A stretch of 64,000 bases of DNA from Ramlibacter ginsenosidimutans (GCF_016654015.1 NZ_JAEPWM010000009.1:62001-126000); one strand, 5' to 3'; counted from the stretch's first letter, positions 33,760-43,314 are shown. Notes: generated by a model not told the origin, from the letters alone. Program-made: numbers and translations.

Positions 33760-34800
33760 CTAGAGGAAGCGTTCGGCCTGCGCCAGCAGGTCCTGCTTGG
33801 GCGGCAGCTCGGTGCGCGGGCAGCGCACGAGCGCGATCACCGCCTGCAGCTTGTCGCCCACGCGCAGTTCCGCCAGCGACAGGGCCTCGCCCGGCGAGTC
33901 GCTGCCGGCCTCGGCCTTCACGTTCATGCGGTCGAGGCGCAGCTCCCTGCGCGTGAGCACCACATGCTGCTGCGGATGCCCGAACACATCCTCGATGACG
34001 CGCAGGTAGCCCTCCAGCGTAGCCAGGCTGCCCTTCACCTCGATGAAGTCCTTGACGGCCTGGTCGAGGTCGCGCTGCACTTCCGCGATCTGCTGGGCGA
34101 TCGTCGTGGGGTCGTCCACGATGCCCTGCATGCCGTCCTGCGCGAGCTTGAGGAAGCGCAGGCGCGTCATCAGCCACGCCTTGCGCTGCTCCTTCTGCAA
34201 GCCTGCCCGGTCGATCTCCAGGATGCGCCCCAATGCGACCTGCGCGAGCCGCAGCACGATGCGGCGGCCGACCTCCATGCGCACCTGGCGCTCGGTGGCC
34301 GCGGGCTCGACCAGCCGGTGGCCGGTGAAATTGACGGTGGTCTGCGCCACGTCCTGCCGCAGCATCCCGTCTTCGTAGCGCGGCGCCAGCACGGTCTTTT
34401 CCTCGCAGCGCATGCCCACCAGTGCGAAGGCCTCGTCCACGCCGATGTTCGCGGGCGCCTCGAAGAAGGCGCGCAAGTCCTTGCTGCGGCCGAGGAAGGC
34501 AGGGATGTCGTCGGCGCTCGCGAAGAAGGCGCGCAGGTTCGCATCGCGGGTCCATTGCGCGCGCGTCAACAGCAGCGGCTGAAGCGGCATGCGCCCGATC
34601 TGGCGCAGCCACGCGATGGTGGTGCGCACGCACGGCTCCAGCTTGTGGCGGTAGCGGCGGTCGGCGCGGACCTTGGGCTCGACGGTTTCGACGATCAGGT
34701 CGGTGAGTTCGGCGACGAGCTCCCGGTCCTCGTCGGGCCGGACCTGCTGCTCGCGGCCGAACAGCACGGCGAAGGCGCGGTCGAAAAGCGAGGTGGCCAT
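33760..34800 (-). CDS. Conserved protein of unknown function
   Basis: 346 residues, charged and helical, no signal peptide or membrane segment. Features: FDRAFAVLFGREQQVRPDEDRELVAELTDLIVETVEPKVRADRRYRHKLE at the start, NLRAFFASADDIPAFLGRSKDLRAFF near 85-110, and a possible coiled coil around QQIAEVQRDLDQAVKDFIEVKGSL near 240-262. The C-terminus is LTRRELRLDRMNVKAE then a PPKQDLLAQAERFL end. It starts 6 bp after the RRM gene and is part of the pta-ackA-fabI run. I do not recognise the family. Confidence 0.65.
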   Translation of the reverse strand: MATSLFDRAFAVLFGREQQVRPDEDRELVAELTDLIVETVEPKVRADRRYRHKLEPCVRTTIAWLRQIGRMPLQPLLLTRAQWTRDANLRAFFASADDIPAFLGRSKDLRAFFEAPANIGVDEAFALVGMRCEEKTVLAPRYEDGMLRQDVAQTTVNFTGHRLVEPAATERQVRMEVGRRIVLRLAQVALGRILEIDRAGLQKEQRKAWLMTRLRFLKLAQDGMQGIVDDPTTIAQQIAEVQRDLDQAVKDFIEVKGSLATLEGYLRVIEDVFGHPQQHVVLTRRELRLDRMNVKAEAGSDSPGEALSLAELRVGDKLQAVIALVRCPRTELPPKQDLLAQAERFL

Positions 34801-34806
34801 TGCGGG

Positions 34807-35043
34807 CTACCAGTCCATCGTCGGCACCCAGGCGTTCAGGGGCCTGCCCTGGTACAGCCGGCCGCGGATGCGGTTGGCCAGCTGCTCGGCGTGCGGCCGC
34901 GTCGTCTCCATATCGATCACCGCGGTGGGGGCGCCGCTCTCGTGCACGAGCTTGATGGCCTCCACCGGGGCGAAGGGCGACAACGCGTCGCGGATCCCGT
35001 CCTCGTCGACGTCGTCCGGCAGGTTTCCGATCACGATGCGCAT
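34807..35043 (-). CDS. Small RNA-recognition-motif (RRM)-like protein
   Basis: 78 residues from the ATG ending at 35043. Matches a minimal RRM: beta-1 RNP2-type MRIVIGNLPDDVDEDGIRDAL, then FAPVEAIKLVHE, then GAPTAVIDMETTRPHAEQLANRIRGRLYQGRPLNAWVP. The RNP1 aromatic positions are replaced (TAVIDME), so RNA binding may be weak or the fold may serve protein contacts. It begins 11 bp after fabI and is inside the operon. Small single-RRM proteins occur in some betaproteobacteria, but their targets are mostly unknown. Confidence 0.7.
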   Translation of the reverse strand: MRIVIGNLPDDVDEDGIRDALSPFAPVEAIKLVHESGAPTAVIDMETTRPHAEQLANRIRGRLYQGRPLNAWVPTMDW

Positions 35044-35054
35044 GCTGGTCTCCT

Positions 35055-35834
35055 TCAACCCATGATGTTGACGCCGCCGTCCACGTACAACGTGCCTCCG
35101 GTGATCCGCCGGGCGTACGGCGTCGCGAGGTAGGCGCAGGCGAAGCCCACGTCCATGATGTCGACCAGTTCGCCCACCGGCGACTTCTGCGTCGCCTCGT
35201 TGAGCAGCAGGTCGAAGTCCTTCAGCCCCGAGGCGGCGCGCGTCTTCAGCGGGCCTGGCGAGACCGGGTGCACGCGGATGCCCCGGGGGCCCAGCTCGTA
35301 CGCGAGATAGCGGCAGGACGCCTCCAGCGCGGCCTTCACCGGACCCATCACGTTGTAGTTGGGCACCACCTTCTGCGCGCCGTGGTAGCTCATAGCGACC
35401 ATCGTGCCGCCATCGACCATCAGCGGCGCGGCCAGCCGCGCCATGCGCACGAAGGAGTGGCAGGAGATGTCCATCGCCTTGGCGAAGCCATCCGCGCTGC
35501 AATCGAGCAGGCCGCCCTGCAGGTCGTCCTTGGGCGCCCAGGCGATCGAGTGCACCAGGATGTCCAGCCTGCCCCACTGTGCGGAGATGCGCTCGAACAC
35601 GGCCTCGAGCTCGCCGGGGTGGCCGACGTCTAGCCGCAGCAGCAAGGGCGCCTCGAGGCTGCGCGCCAGCGGCTCCAAGTACGGCCTCGCCTTGTCGTTG
35701 AGATAGGTGAGCGCCAGGTCGGCGCCGAGCTGGCGCAGCGCCGACGCGCAGCCATAGGCGATGGAATGCTCGTTGGCCACACCGACCACGAGCGCCTTCA
35801 TGCCCTTCAGGGCCGGGGTGGGAACCGGAATCAT
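35055..35834 (-). CDS. fabI: Enoyl-[acyl-carrier-protein] reductase FabI-like
   Basis: 259 residues, SDR with the FabI pattern. N-terminal GMKALVVGVANEHSIAYGCASAL (FabI-type nucleotide site), LTYLNDKARPYLEPLA, DILVHSIAWAPKDDLQG, and the active site SYHGAQKVVPNYNVMGPVKAALE, i.e. Y-x6-K as in FabI. PVSPGPLKTRAASGLKDF follows. It reduces the double bond of enoyl-ACP in fatty acid synthesis; this copy lies with pta-ackA rather than with fab genes, so it may be an alternative enoyl reductase. Its ATG overlaps the stop of a 48-codon open frame. Confidence 0.88.
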   Translation of the reverse strand: MIPVPTPALKGMKALVVGVANEHSIAYGCASALRQLGADLALTYLNDKARPYLEPLARSLEAPLLLRLDVGHPGELEAVFERISAQWGRLDILVHSIAWAPKDDLQGGLLDCSADGFAKAMDISCHSFVRMARLAAPLMVDGGTMVAMSYHGAQKVVPNYNVMGPVKAALEASCRYLAYELGPRGIRVHPVSPGPLKTRAASGLKDFDLLLNEATQKSPVGELVDIMDVGFACAYLATPYARRITGGTLYVDGGVNIMG

Positions 35835-35977
35835 GCGTTCTCCCGCTGCGAAGCGATGCCGGAGCCTCGGGCCATGGCCTGCAGCAGGGCCTCACCGTTC
35901 TCCGGCCGCAGGGCGCGGATGATGATGCGCGTGCGGTCGCGCAGCGTTTCGGTGTCGGCGTGGTTGCGGGCGTCCAT
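35831..35977 (-). CDS. 48-residue GNAT-like N-terminal fragment
   Basis: Starts 1 bp after the ackA stop and ends overlapping the fabI ATG (ATGA), so it fills the ackA-fabI gap exactly. The 48-residue product begins MDARNHADTETLRDRTRIII and includes RALRPENGEALLQAM, resembling the first beta-strand and helix of GNAT acetyltransferases (pattern RDGTxxxIRPIRPED). The rest of the domain, including the acetyl-CoA loop, is missing. It is either a remnant of an acetyltransferase that once sat in the pta-ackA operon, kept for translational coupling, or a real small protein. Confidence 0.5.
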   Translation of the reverse strand: MDARNHADTETLRDRTRIIIRALRPENGEALLQAMARGSGIASQRENA

Positions 35978-35978
35978 G

Positions 35979-37160
35979 TCAGGCGGCGAGCAGCGCGTGC
36001 GTGTGCCGCGCGATCATCAGCTCCTCGTTGGTGGGCACCACCCACGCGCCGACCCGGCCGCCGGCGGGGCTGATGCGCGGGCCGTCCTTCGCATTGGCGA
36101 CGCCGTCGAGCTGCACGCCGAGCCACGCCGCGTCCTCGCAGATGCGCTGGCGGATGAACGCCGCGTGCTCGCCGATGCCGGCCGTGAAGACGATCGCGTC
36201 GAGGCCGCCCAGGGCGGCGGCCAGCGAGCCGAGCTCGCGCCGGATGCGGTACAGGTACAGGTCGATGGCCGTGCGGGCGCCGGGATCGTCGCTCGCGAGC
36301 AGCGCGCGCATGTCGCTGGAGAGGCCGGAGACGCCCAGCAACCCGGACTCGTTGTAGATCAGCTTCTCGACGGCGCGCACGTCCATGCCGCGCTGGCCTA
36401 CCAGGTAGAGGATGACGCCCGGATCGATCGCGCCGCAGCGAGTCCCCATGGGCAGGCCGTCCACGGCGGTGAAGCCCATGGTGCTGGCCACGCTCGCGCC
36501 CTCGCGCAGCGCACACATGCTGGCGCCGTTGCCCAGGTGCATCACCACGGTGCGGCCCTGCGCGGCGCGCGCATCCACCTGCGGCAGCACCGACGCGATG
36601 TACTCGTAGGACAGGCCGTGGAAGCCGTAGCGCCGCACGCCTTGCGCGTGGAAGCGCGCCGGCAGCGCGAACATCTGCGCCACCTCCGGGTTGCTGCGGT
36701 GGAACGCCGTGTCGAAGCACGCCACCTGCGGCAGCTCCGGCATGCGTTCGAGCAGCACGCGGATTGGCGACAGGTTGTGCGGCTGGTGCAGCGGCGCCAG
36801 CGGCACGAACTGCTCCAGCGACTGCAGGACGGCGGCGTCCATGCGCACCGGGCGCGTGTACTCCATGCCCCCGTGCACGACGCGGTGCCCGATGGCGGCG
36901 AGCGTGTCGCGGCCCAAGTGCGCGCGCACGAAGGGCACGAGGTGATCCAGCGCACCCGCGTGGCCCAGCTGCACGCCTTCGGCCCAGGTCGTCTCCTCCA
37001 GCAGTTCGCCCGCTGCATTCTTCGCGACGAAGCGCGGCCGGGTGTACAGCCCCTCCACCTGCCCGCGCAGGCTGGGCGCGAGGTCCTTGCCGCGCACCAG
37101 GAACAGCGAGTACTTGATGCTCGAAGAGCCGGCGTTCAGTACGGCGATCGCGTCAGCCAT
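35979..37160 (-). CDS. ackA: Acetate kinase
   Basis: 393 residues, ordinary length. AckA signatures: AIAVLNAGSSSIKYSLF at the N-terminus, GHRVVHGG near residue 91, PLAPLHQPHNL, ACFDTAFHR near 148, YGFHGLSYEYIA, HLGNGASMCA near 206, STMGFTAVDGLPMGTRCGAIDP, and FTAGIGEHAAFIR near 322. Interconverts acetyl phosphate and acetate with ATP. It follows pta by 15 bp, so acetyl-CoA to acetate flux, or butyrate-type acyl turnover given the PHA-like context, is encoded as one unit. Confidence 0.95.
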   Translation of the reverse strand: MADAIAVLNAGSSSIKYSLFLVRGKDLAPSLRGQVEGLYTRPRFVAKNAAGELLEETTWAEGVQLGHAGALDHLVPFVRAHLGRDTLAAIGHRVVHGGMEYTRPVRMDAAVLQSLEQFVPLAPLHQPHNLSPIRVLLERMPELPQVACFDTAFHRSNPEVAQMFALPARFHAQGVRRYGFHGLSYEYIASVLPQVDARAAQGRTVVMHLGNGASMCALREGASVASTMGFTAVDGLPMGTRCGAIDPGVILYLVGQRGMDVRAVEKLIYNESGLLGVSGLSSDMRALLASDDPGARTAIDLYLYRIRRELGSLAAALGGLDAIVFTAGIGEHAAFIRQRICEDAAWLGVQLDGVANAKDGPRISPAGGRVGAWVVPTNEELMIARHTHALLAA

Positions 37161-37175
37161 TGCGAGACTCCCTGC

Positions 37176-38114
37176 TCATTGCACTGCCTTGCCCAGCGAC
37201 TCGCGCCGGGCATGCGCGACCAGCGATGCCACGGCGCAGGAGGCCAGCCGCGTCATCACCGAGTCCGCGCGGCTGGTGAGGATGATCGGGACCTTCGCAC
37301 CGAGCACGATGCCCGCCGCATCGGCGCCCGCAAGGAAGGTGAGGCTCTTCGCGAGCATGTTGCCCGCTTCCAGGTCCGGCACGATCAGCACGTTGGCGCG
37401 GCCGGCCACCGGCGAATCGATCTTCTTGATCTCCGCCGCCTGCAGGTTGATCGCGTTGTCCAGCGCCAGCGGCCCGTCCAGGACGCCACCGGTGATCTGG
37501 CCGCGGTCGGCCATCTTGCACAGCGCGGCGGCCTCGATGGTGGATTGCACCTTGGGGTTCACCGTCTCCATCGCCGACAGGATGGCGACGCGCACCTCGG
37601 GCTGGCCCAGCGCCCGCGCGAGGTCGATCGCGTTCTGCACGATGTGGACCTTGTCCTCCAGCGTGGGCGCGATGTTCACGGCGGCGTCCGAGATGATCAG
37701 CGGCGTGTCGTAGCTGGGCACGTCCATGACGAAGCAGTGGCTGATGCGGCGCGAGGTGCGCAGCCCGCCCTCGCGTGCGACCACGGCCGCCATGAGTTCA
37801 TCGGTGTGCAGGCTGCCCTTCATCAGGCATTCCGCGCGGCCCTCGCGCACGAGGCGCACGGCCGCGGCCGCCGAAGCCTCGCTGTGCGGCGCATCGACGA
37901 TCTCCATCCCGGAGAGGTCCAGGTCGGCCTGCTGCGCGACGGCGCGGATGCGCTGCTCGGGGCCGACCAGCACGGGCGCGATCAGCCCCATCTTCGCCGC
38001 GTCCACCGCACCGGTCAGCGAGGCGACGTCGCAGGGATGCACGACGGCCGTCGGCACGGCCGGCAAGGTGCGCGCGCGGGCCAGCAGCCGCTCGTAATGC
38101 GTGTGGCTGCTCAT
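37176..38114 (-). CDS. pta: Phosphate acetyl/butyryltransferase
   Basis: 312 residues from the ATG ending at 38114, whose ATG overlaps the stop of the DUF3141 gene by 4 bp. PTA_PTB catalytic domain: MGLIAPVLVGPEQRIRAVA, ECLMKGSLHTDELMAAV, RRISHCFVMDVPSYDTPLIISDAAVNI, SAMETVNPKVQSTIEAA and LIVPDLEAGNMLAKSLTFL. No N-terminal DRTGG or MaoC part is present, so it is the short form. It makes acetyl- or butyryl-phosphate for AckA. The branched pocket cannot be read from sequence, so chain-length preference is open. Confidence 0.9.
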   Translation of the reverse strand: MSSHTHYERLLARARTLPAVPTAVVHPCDVASLTGAVDAAKMGLIAPVLVGPEQRIRAVAQQADLDLSGMEIVDAPHSEASAAAAVRLVREGRAECLMKGSLHTDELMAAVVAREGGLRTSRRISHCFVMDVPSYDTPLIISDAAVNIAPTLEDKVHIVQNAIDLARALGQPEVRVAILSAMETVNPKVQSTIEAAALCKMADRGQITGGVLDGPLALDNAINLQAAEIKKIDSPVAGRANVLIVPDLEAGNMLAKSLTFLAGADAAGIVLGAKVPIILTSRADSVMTRLASCAVASLVAHARRESLGKAVQ

Positions 38115-40450
38115 TGCGCGGCCCTCCGCTCCTGGCGCGTCGCGATGCTCCGGACCGGGCCCGTCCCGGAGCCGGCAGTCACGGTGCTGCGGATGCGTTC
38201 CAGCATCGCGAACTGCTCCGGCGAGGGTTGCATGCCCTGCACGCGTTCGTCTGCCAGCAGCCGCTGCAGCAGGGACAGGAAGCGCTCGCGATCCGGTCGC
38301 TCGGGCAACAGGCGCGGCAAGGTCGCGATCGCCTGTTCCGGCGCGTAGCGCACGATCAGCTCCTGCGCACCTCGCACGCGCCGGGCTTCGTCCTGCGAGA
38401 GCTTCGGCAGCAGGTCCTTGTACTCGGCCAGGAGGTCCTTCTTCAGCTCCAGGCGCGACAGCGGTAGCGGCTCGCCATGGCGCGCGAGCAGGAAAGCGGC
38501 GCGGGTGGCGGCTTCCGCGTAGCCGCCCTGCTCGATGCCCGCCAGCGCCTGCTGCACGACGGCGAGTTCGCGCGGCTCCTGCGGCGCCGCAGGCTGGTGC
38601 TCCGGGCGGTCCGCCAGGTACAGAGAGAACAGGTTGCCGTAGGTCGCGAAGAACATCGCCTCGCTCATCGCGTCGCGCAGCGCGCGCACGTACTCCAGGG
38701 AGGCGCTGGTGAGCTCCGAAGCCAGCTTCTCGTTGCGGCGCAGCGGATGCTCCGCCGGCAAGGCCTTGCGCTGCTGCTTCACCAGCTGCGCCGCGGGCCC
38801 GACCCACCACAAGGCGGGATTCAGGTCGGACAGCGACCAGCGCTCGAAGCGCAGCGGATGCAGGGTGCGCGAGGCCTTCGCCGTGAACTCGCTGGCCACG
38901 GACTGCACCAGCGGGCGCGCGAACAGCTCGTAGGCACGCTGGTTGAACTCGGAGACCGAGTTCACCGCCTCGAACGGCTGTTCGTCGGCGCGCTGGAAGC
39001 GGTTGAGGCGGGCGACCAGGTCCTCCAGCCGCCGCTCCTCGAAATGCACGTCGTACGCCGGCTTACCGTCGGTGCCCTTGCGCTGCGTGATGTGCATGCC
39101 ATAGAGGCCGGGCGGCAGCGCCTCGATCGACTCCATCACGTTGACGATCTGCGCGTGCTCCTTCTTGGCCACCTTACCGGAGACGAAGATGCCCAGGTGC
39201 CCGACGTCCTCGTGCAGCAGCCCGACGATCACCTGCCCGCGCGCCTTGATCTCCTCGGTGCTGCCGTACACGTCGGCCACCCAGTTGAACGCCTGCTCCG
39301 GCGGCGTGATGTTGTCGCCCATCGACGCGAACAGGATCACGGGGACCTTCAGCTCGCGCAGGTCGAACACGCCGCCCGCCCCGGTCTGCACGCCTCCCTT
39401 CCACAGCTTGTTGCCGACGAAGAGGTTGCGCGTGATCCACTCGATCTCCTCGCGGTTCATCAGGTAGAAGCCGCCCCACCAGCGCTCGAACTCCAGGAAG
39501 CGCGGCGGCTCGGTGTCCGCGTTGGCGAACACGTGGTAGTACTTGTCCCAGTAGGTGTTGGCGAGGTTCAGGCTCTCGAAGTTCTGCACCAGCCAGGCGC
39601 CGTCGAACTTGCCCGCCCCCAGGTCCGAGGCGAGCGAGGCCAGCCAGGTGCCTCCGAGCAGGCCGCCGGAGTAGCGCATCGGGTTGTCGCCCGCGCCCTC
39701 TTCCCAAGCGCCGCCCCAGTACGACATGGGCGCGCCGTTGATCACGACGGGACCCGTGTCGTCCGGGTTCGCGGCCGCCAGCATCATGGCGGCCCAGCCG
39801 CCCTGGCAGTTGCCGACGATGGCGGGCTTGGGCGACTCGGGATGCAGCGCGCGCACCTCGGCGACGAACAGCCGCTCCGCGTTACAGACGTCCAGCATCG
39901 TCTGGCCGGGCTCGGGCTCCGGGTAGAAGATGACGAAGTACACCGGGTGGCCTTCGCGCAGCGCCACGCCGACCTGCGAATCGTCCTTGAAGCCGCCGAT
40001 GCCGGGGCCGTGGCCCGCGCGCGGGTCGATGATCACGTAGGGCCGGCTGCGCTCGTCGACGGTGACGCCCGCCGGCGGGACGATCCGCACCAGCGCGTAG
40101 TTCACGGGCTGCGGCAGGCCGCGGCCGTCCAGCACCATGTGGTAGTCGAAGTGCAGCACGGGCGGCAGTCCGGCGCGCGTGTGCTCCACGAAGTTGTTGC
40201 CGCGCTGGCGCAGCGCATCGAGGAACAGCACCGAGCGCTGCGCGAAGTCCAGCGCATAGTCGGCCGCGCCGCTCCACCAGTTCCACGGATGGGGCTTGTC
40301 CTGCAGCGCCGCCTGCCCGTGCCGGGCGAAGCTGTCGCGCACGGTGCTGGCGAACTTCTCGCGCGCCACGGTGAGGCGCTTCTGCAGCAGGACGCCCACC
40401 TTGGCGGTGAGTTCGGTGCTGCGCGACAGGTGCTGGGAGGGGTCGGTCAT
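38111..40450 (-). CDS. DUF3141 protein, PhaC-like alpha/beta hydrolase
   Basis: 779 residues from the ATG ending at 40450. N-terminal part resembles class I PHA synthase layout ([25 protein letters not shown]). The lipase-like box GNCQGGW (near residue 219) has cysteine as nucleophile, as in PhaC (GxCxGG); the Asp is in [13 protein letters not shown] near 390 and the His in [16 protein letters not shown] near 430. The C-terminal third is DUF3141-specific, helical and charged. Probable role: hydroxyacyl-CoA or polyester-related acyl transfer or hydrolysis; activity is not established for the family. First gene of the pta-ackA-fabI run. Confidence 0.82.
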   Translation of the reverse strand: MTDPSQHLSRSTELTAKVGVLLQKRLTVAREKFASTVRDSFARHGQAALQDKPHPWNWWSGAADYALDFAQRSVLFLDALRQRGNNFVEHTRAGLPPVLHFDYHMVLDGRGLPQPVNYALVRIVPPAGVTVDERSRPYVIIDPRAGHGPGIGGFKDDSQVGVALREGHPVYFVIFYPEPEPGQTMLDVCNAERLFVAEVRALHPESPKPAIVGNCQGGWAAMMLAAANPDDTGPVVINGAPMSYWGGAWEEGAGDNPMRYSGGLLGGTWLASLASDLGAGKFDGAWLVQNFESLNLANTYWDKYYHVFANADTEPPRFLEFERWWGGFYLMNREEIEWITRNLFVGNKLWKGGVQTGAGGVFDLRELKVPVILFASMGDNITPPEQAFNWVADVYGSTEEIKARGQVIVGLLHEDVGHLGIFVSGKVAKKEHAQIVNVMESIEALPPGLYGMHITQRKGTDGKPAYDVHFEERRLEDLVARLNRFQRADEQPFEAVNSVSEFNQRAYELFARPLVQSVASEFTAKASRTLHPLRFERWSLSDLNPALWWVGPAAQLVKQQRKALPAEHPLRRNEKLASELTSASLEYVRALRDAMSEAMFFATYGNLFSLYLADRPEHQPAAPQEPRELAVVQQALAGIEQGGYAEAATRAAFLLARHGEPLPLSRLELKKDLLAEYKDLLPKLSQDEARRVRGAQELIVRYAPEQAIATLPRLLPERPDRERFLSLLQRLLADERVQGMQPSPEQFAMLERIRSTVTAGSGTGPVRSIATRQERRAAQ

Positions 40451-40755
40451 GGGGCGGGTGCGGCAAGGTGTCTGCTTGGGTGCGCAGTCCGTGCAAGTGG
40501 AACGGGATCGACTGCGCCCGGAGGGCTGGCGTGATATTCCCGTGCGGCCGTGCCGCGGACCATCGGACCAAGGTCCAATGCTGCGCCGCACCAGCCTCTG
40601 GCCGGCTCGCTCGCGGCCGCGCGCCCGGCGTCCGCACGACGTTGCCGCTCGCAGCCGTAGGAGCACGCCTACCGGCAGGGAAGGCGCTGGGGCCAGCACG
40701 TGCCGGGGCGAAGCTCCTAGGCTGTGGCGACTCGCATCGCACGGAACACAACAAG
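40451..40755. other. Divergent gap, DUF3141 operon / UDP-glucose dehydrogenase
   Basis: 305 bp without a convincing gene. It contains the small dyad GGACC-AA-GGTCC at 40565-40576, a candidate operator. Promoters for both flanking genes should lie here; no consensus stands out in the GC-rich sequence. Confidence 0.4.
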
Positions 40756-42228
40756 ATGAACGTCACGATCGTGGGCACGGGCTACGTCGGCCTGGTCACC
40801 GGCGCCTGCCTCGCCGAACTCGGCAACAACGTGTTCTGCCTGGACCTCGACCGCAACAAGATCGACCTGCTGAACGCCGGAGGCATACCGATCCACGAGC
40901 CCGGGCTGGAGGAGGTCCTGCTGCGCAACGTCGAGGAAGGACGCCTCACCTTCTCCTGCGACGTGGCGGCGAGCGTCGCGTTCGCCGACCTGCAGTTCAT
41001 CGCGGTGGGCACGCCCCCCGACGAGGACGGCAGCGCCGACCTGAAGTACGTGCTGGCGGCCGCGCGCGCCATCGGGCGCCACATGGACCGCTTCAAGGTG
41101 ATCGTCGACAAGTCCACGGTCCCCGTGGGCACGGCGCAGGAAGTCGCGGCGGTGGTGCGCGAGGAACTGGCGAAGCGCGGTCGCGAGGACATCGCCTTCT
41201 CGGTGGCGAGCAACCCCGAGTTCCTCAAGGAAGGCGCGGCCATCGACGACTTCATGCGCCCCGACCGCATCGTGCTGGGTGTGGACGACGACGAGCCGGG
41301 GCAGCGCGCGCTGGCGCTGTTGCGCGAGCTGTACCGGCCCTTCAACCGCAACCACGAACGCACGCGCGTCATGGACGTGCGCAGCGCCGAGTTCACCAAG
41401 TACGCGGCCAACGCGATGCTGGCCACGCGCATCAGCTTCATGAACGAGCTCGCGAACCTGGCCGACCGCGTGGGCGCCGACATCGAACTGGTGCGCCAGG
41501 GCATCGGTTCGGATCCGCGCATCGGCTACAGCTTCCTCTATGCCGGCACGGGCTACGGCGGCAGCTGCTTCCCCAAGGACGTGGACGCGCTGTGCCGCAC
41601 GGCGCAGGCGCACGGGCTGCCCCTGCAGGTGCTCACCGCCGTGCAACGCGTCAACCAGGCGCAGAAGCACGTGCTGCTGGACAAGATCCGGGCGCAATTC
41701 GGCCGGCGGCTGGCCGGGCGCACGTTCGCGGTCTGGGGCCTCGCGTTCAAGCCGGGCACCGACGACATGCGCGAAGCGCCCAGCCGGCTCGTCATCGGTG
41801 CGCTGCTGCGGGCCGGCGCCCGGGTGCGCGCGCACGACCCGGTGGCGCAGGAACAGGCGGCGCGCGTCCTCGCCGACGACCTGCAGGACCACCCCGAGCT
41901 GCTGCGCAACATCACCTTCGTCGCCAAGCCGCTGGACGCGGTGACGGGCGCGGACGCGCTCGTGCTGCTCACCGAGTGGAAGATCTACAAGAGCCCCAAC
42001 CTGCGCGCGATGAAGGACGCCATGCGCACGTCGCTGGTCCTGGACGGGCGCAACCTCTACGAGCCGCATGCGATGGCGCAGGCCGGCTTCACCTATCTCG
42101 GCATCGGCCGCAACAACCGCGCGCTGCTGCCGCCGCAACAGCGCGTGGCCGCCGAACCCAGTGCCGCGGCGGACGCGCTGGACCCGGCGGCATCGTCCCT
42201 ATTGGCGCATCAGGCCCAGGACCCGTGA
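40756..42228 (+). CDS. ugd: UDP-glucose 6-dehydrogenase
   Basis: 490 residues, somewhat long because of a 30-residue alanine-rich C-terminal tail. NAD site [74 protein letters not shown]; catalytic Cys in YGGSCFPKD near residue 270; and [16 protein letters not shown]. It oxidises UDP-glucose to UDP-glucuronate for surface polysaccharides. No other polysaccharide gene is nearby; it stands alone divergent from the DUF3141 gene. The start is at the family-typical [12 protein letters not shown]. Confidence 0.94.
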   Translation: MNVTIVGTGYVGLVTGACLAELGNNVFCLDLDRNKIDLLNAGGIPIHEPGLEEVLLRNVEEGRLTFSCDVAASVAFADLQFIAVGTPPDEDGSADLKYVLAAARAIGRHMDRFKVIVDKSTVPVGTAQEVAAVVREELAKRGREDIAFSVASNPEFLKEGAAIDDFMRPDRIVLGVDDDEPGQRALALLRELYRPFNRNHERTRVMDVRSAEFTKYAANAMLATRISFMNELANLADRVGADIELVRQGIGSDPRIGYSFLYAGTGYGGSCFPKDVDALCRTAQAHGLPLQVLTAVQRVNQAQKHVLLDKIRAQFGRRLAGRTFAVWGLAFKPGTDDMREAPSRLVIGALLRAGARVRAHDPVAQEQAARVLADDLQDHPELLRNITFVAKPLDAVTGADALVLLTEWKIYKSPNLRAMKDAMRTSLVLDGRNLYEPHAMAQAGFTYLGIGRNNRALLPPQQRVAAEPSAAADALDPAASSLLAHQAQDP

Positions 42229-42232
42229 TGCC

Positions 42233-43108
42233 TCACTTGCGCGCCAGCGCCAATCCCAGCGCGCCCGCGCTGCAGCCCATCGCCCCGAGCTGCCAGGGAC
42301 CGAGCGGCTCGCCGTAGGCGATGGCGCCGGTGACCATCGCGACCACCGGGACCATGACCGAGGACAGCCCCGCCACGCCGGCCGGCAGCAGCCGCACGAT
42401 GGAGAACCACGCGGCGTTGCCGATCGCCATCGGCACGATGGTGATGTAGCCGATGACGAGCCAGGTCTGCAGGGAGACCGCGTGGCCCTGGCCGCGCCCC
42501 AGCCACACCGCGCCCGCAGCCAGGGGCACTGCAGCGATCAGCAACTGCCAGCCGGTCAGCACCAGCGCCGGCACGGGCACGCTGGCGCGCTTGAGGATCA
42601 CGGTGCCCACGGCCCAGCCGAGGCCGGCGAGCAGTCCGAGCAGGAAGCCCGCCGGCGCGGTGGCATACGCCGTGCGCGCCGGGATGGCGAGCAAGGCGAC
42701 GCCCGTTGCAGCGAGCGCCACGGCGATCCACATGCGGGCCGTCGGCCGCTCGCCGAAGGCCAGCCAGGCCACCAGCACGGTCCACAAGGGCATGGTGAAG
42801 CCCAGGATCGCCGCCTGCCCGGACGGGATCAGGATCGCTGCGTACGTGCTCGCAAGGTTCCACACCACCAGGTAGACCAGCGCCGCCGCCGTGACCGCAG
42901 GCCAGTACCGTCGCGGGATCGCGAGCGCGATACCGCGTGCGCGCGCGAACGCCAGCAGCAGCACGCCCGCGCCGGTGAGGCTCACGGCACGGAAGGTCCA
43001 GACGGACACTTCACGGACGGCGAGGGGAAACAGGGCCCAGTTGGTGCCCCACACGAGGGTGAGGAGAAGGACGAGGGGAAGTGCTTTCGCAGCAGGAGAC
43101 GCGGCCAT
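42233..43108 (-). CDS. EamA/DMT-family exporter
   Basis: 291 residues with ten predicted hydrophobic helices arranged as two EamA repeats: LPLVLLLTLVWGTNWALFPLAV, SGQAAILGFTMPLWTVLVAWLAFGERP near residue 95-121, second repeat FLLGLLAGLGWAVGTVILKRA, and VMVPVVAMVTGAIAYGEPLG. Typical of RhtA/YedA-like metabolite exporters. It converges with ugd, 4 bp between stops. Substrate unknown. Confidence 0.85.
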   Translation of the reverse strand: MAASPAAKALPLVLLLTLVWGTNWALFPLAVREVSVWTFRAVSLTGAGVLLLAFARARGIALAIPRRYWPAVTAAALVYLVVWNLASTYAAILIPSGQAAILGFTMPLWTVLVAWLAFGERPTARMWIAVALAATGVALLAIPARTAYATAPAGFLLGLLAGLGWAVGTVILKRASVPVPALVLTGWQLLIAAVPLAAGAVWLGRGQGHAVSLQTWLVIGYITIVPMAIGNAAWFSIVRLLPAGVAGLSSVMVPVVAMVTGAIAYGEPLGPWQLGAMGCSAGALGLALARK

Positions 43109-43166
43109 GGCCGCGGATCATCCCATCATTCCTGAATGATCGGGTTCGGCGCCTGATCGGAGAGGA

Positions 43167-43272
43167 GAACGCAGAGGACGCAAAGGAAACAGCCAAGGTA
43201 CGCAGAAAAGAGATTTCCTTCAAAGGAAGTCCTTCTGCGTCCTCTGCGTAACCTTTGCGTCCTCTGCGTTCT
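43167..43272. repeat. Foldback repeat, GACGCAGAGG family (copy 4)
   Basis: About 106 bp between the EamA gene start and the spoVR-like gene end: AACGCAGAGGACGCAAAGG and TACGCAGAAAAG as the left arm; a small dyad TTTCCTTCAAAGGAA; CTTCTGCGTCCTCTGCG and CTTTGCGTCCTCTGCG as the right arm. It may act as a terminator or mRNA end for the PrkA-DUF444-SpoVR transcript. Confidence 0.85.
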
Positions 43273-43314
43273 TATGTGCGCATGAAGCACCTGCCTCCCC
43301 GGGGCGCGCGGAGA

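Noticed and set aside
34807-36720. 637-residue minus-strand frame covering part of ackA, fabI and the RRM gene
   Set aside because: Only its last 78 codons are a real gene (RRM). The rest is an out-of-frame reading of ackA and fabI, which have full-length conserved products.
40468-40755. 96-codon N-terminal extension of UDP-glucose dehydrogenase
   Set aside because: The family starts at [12 protein letters not shown]; the extension is Arg/Cys-rich, without homology pattern, and occupies the divergent promoter gap.
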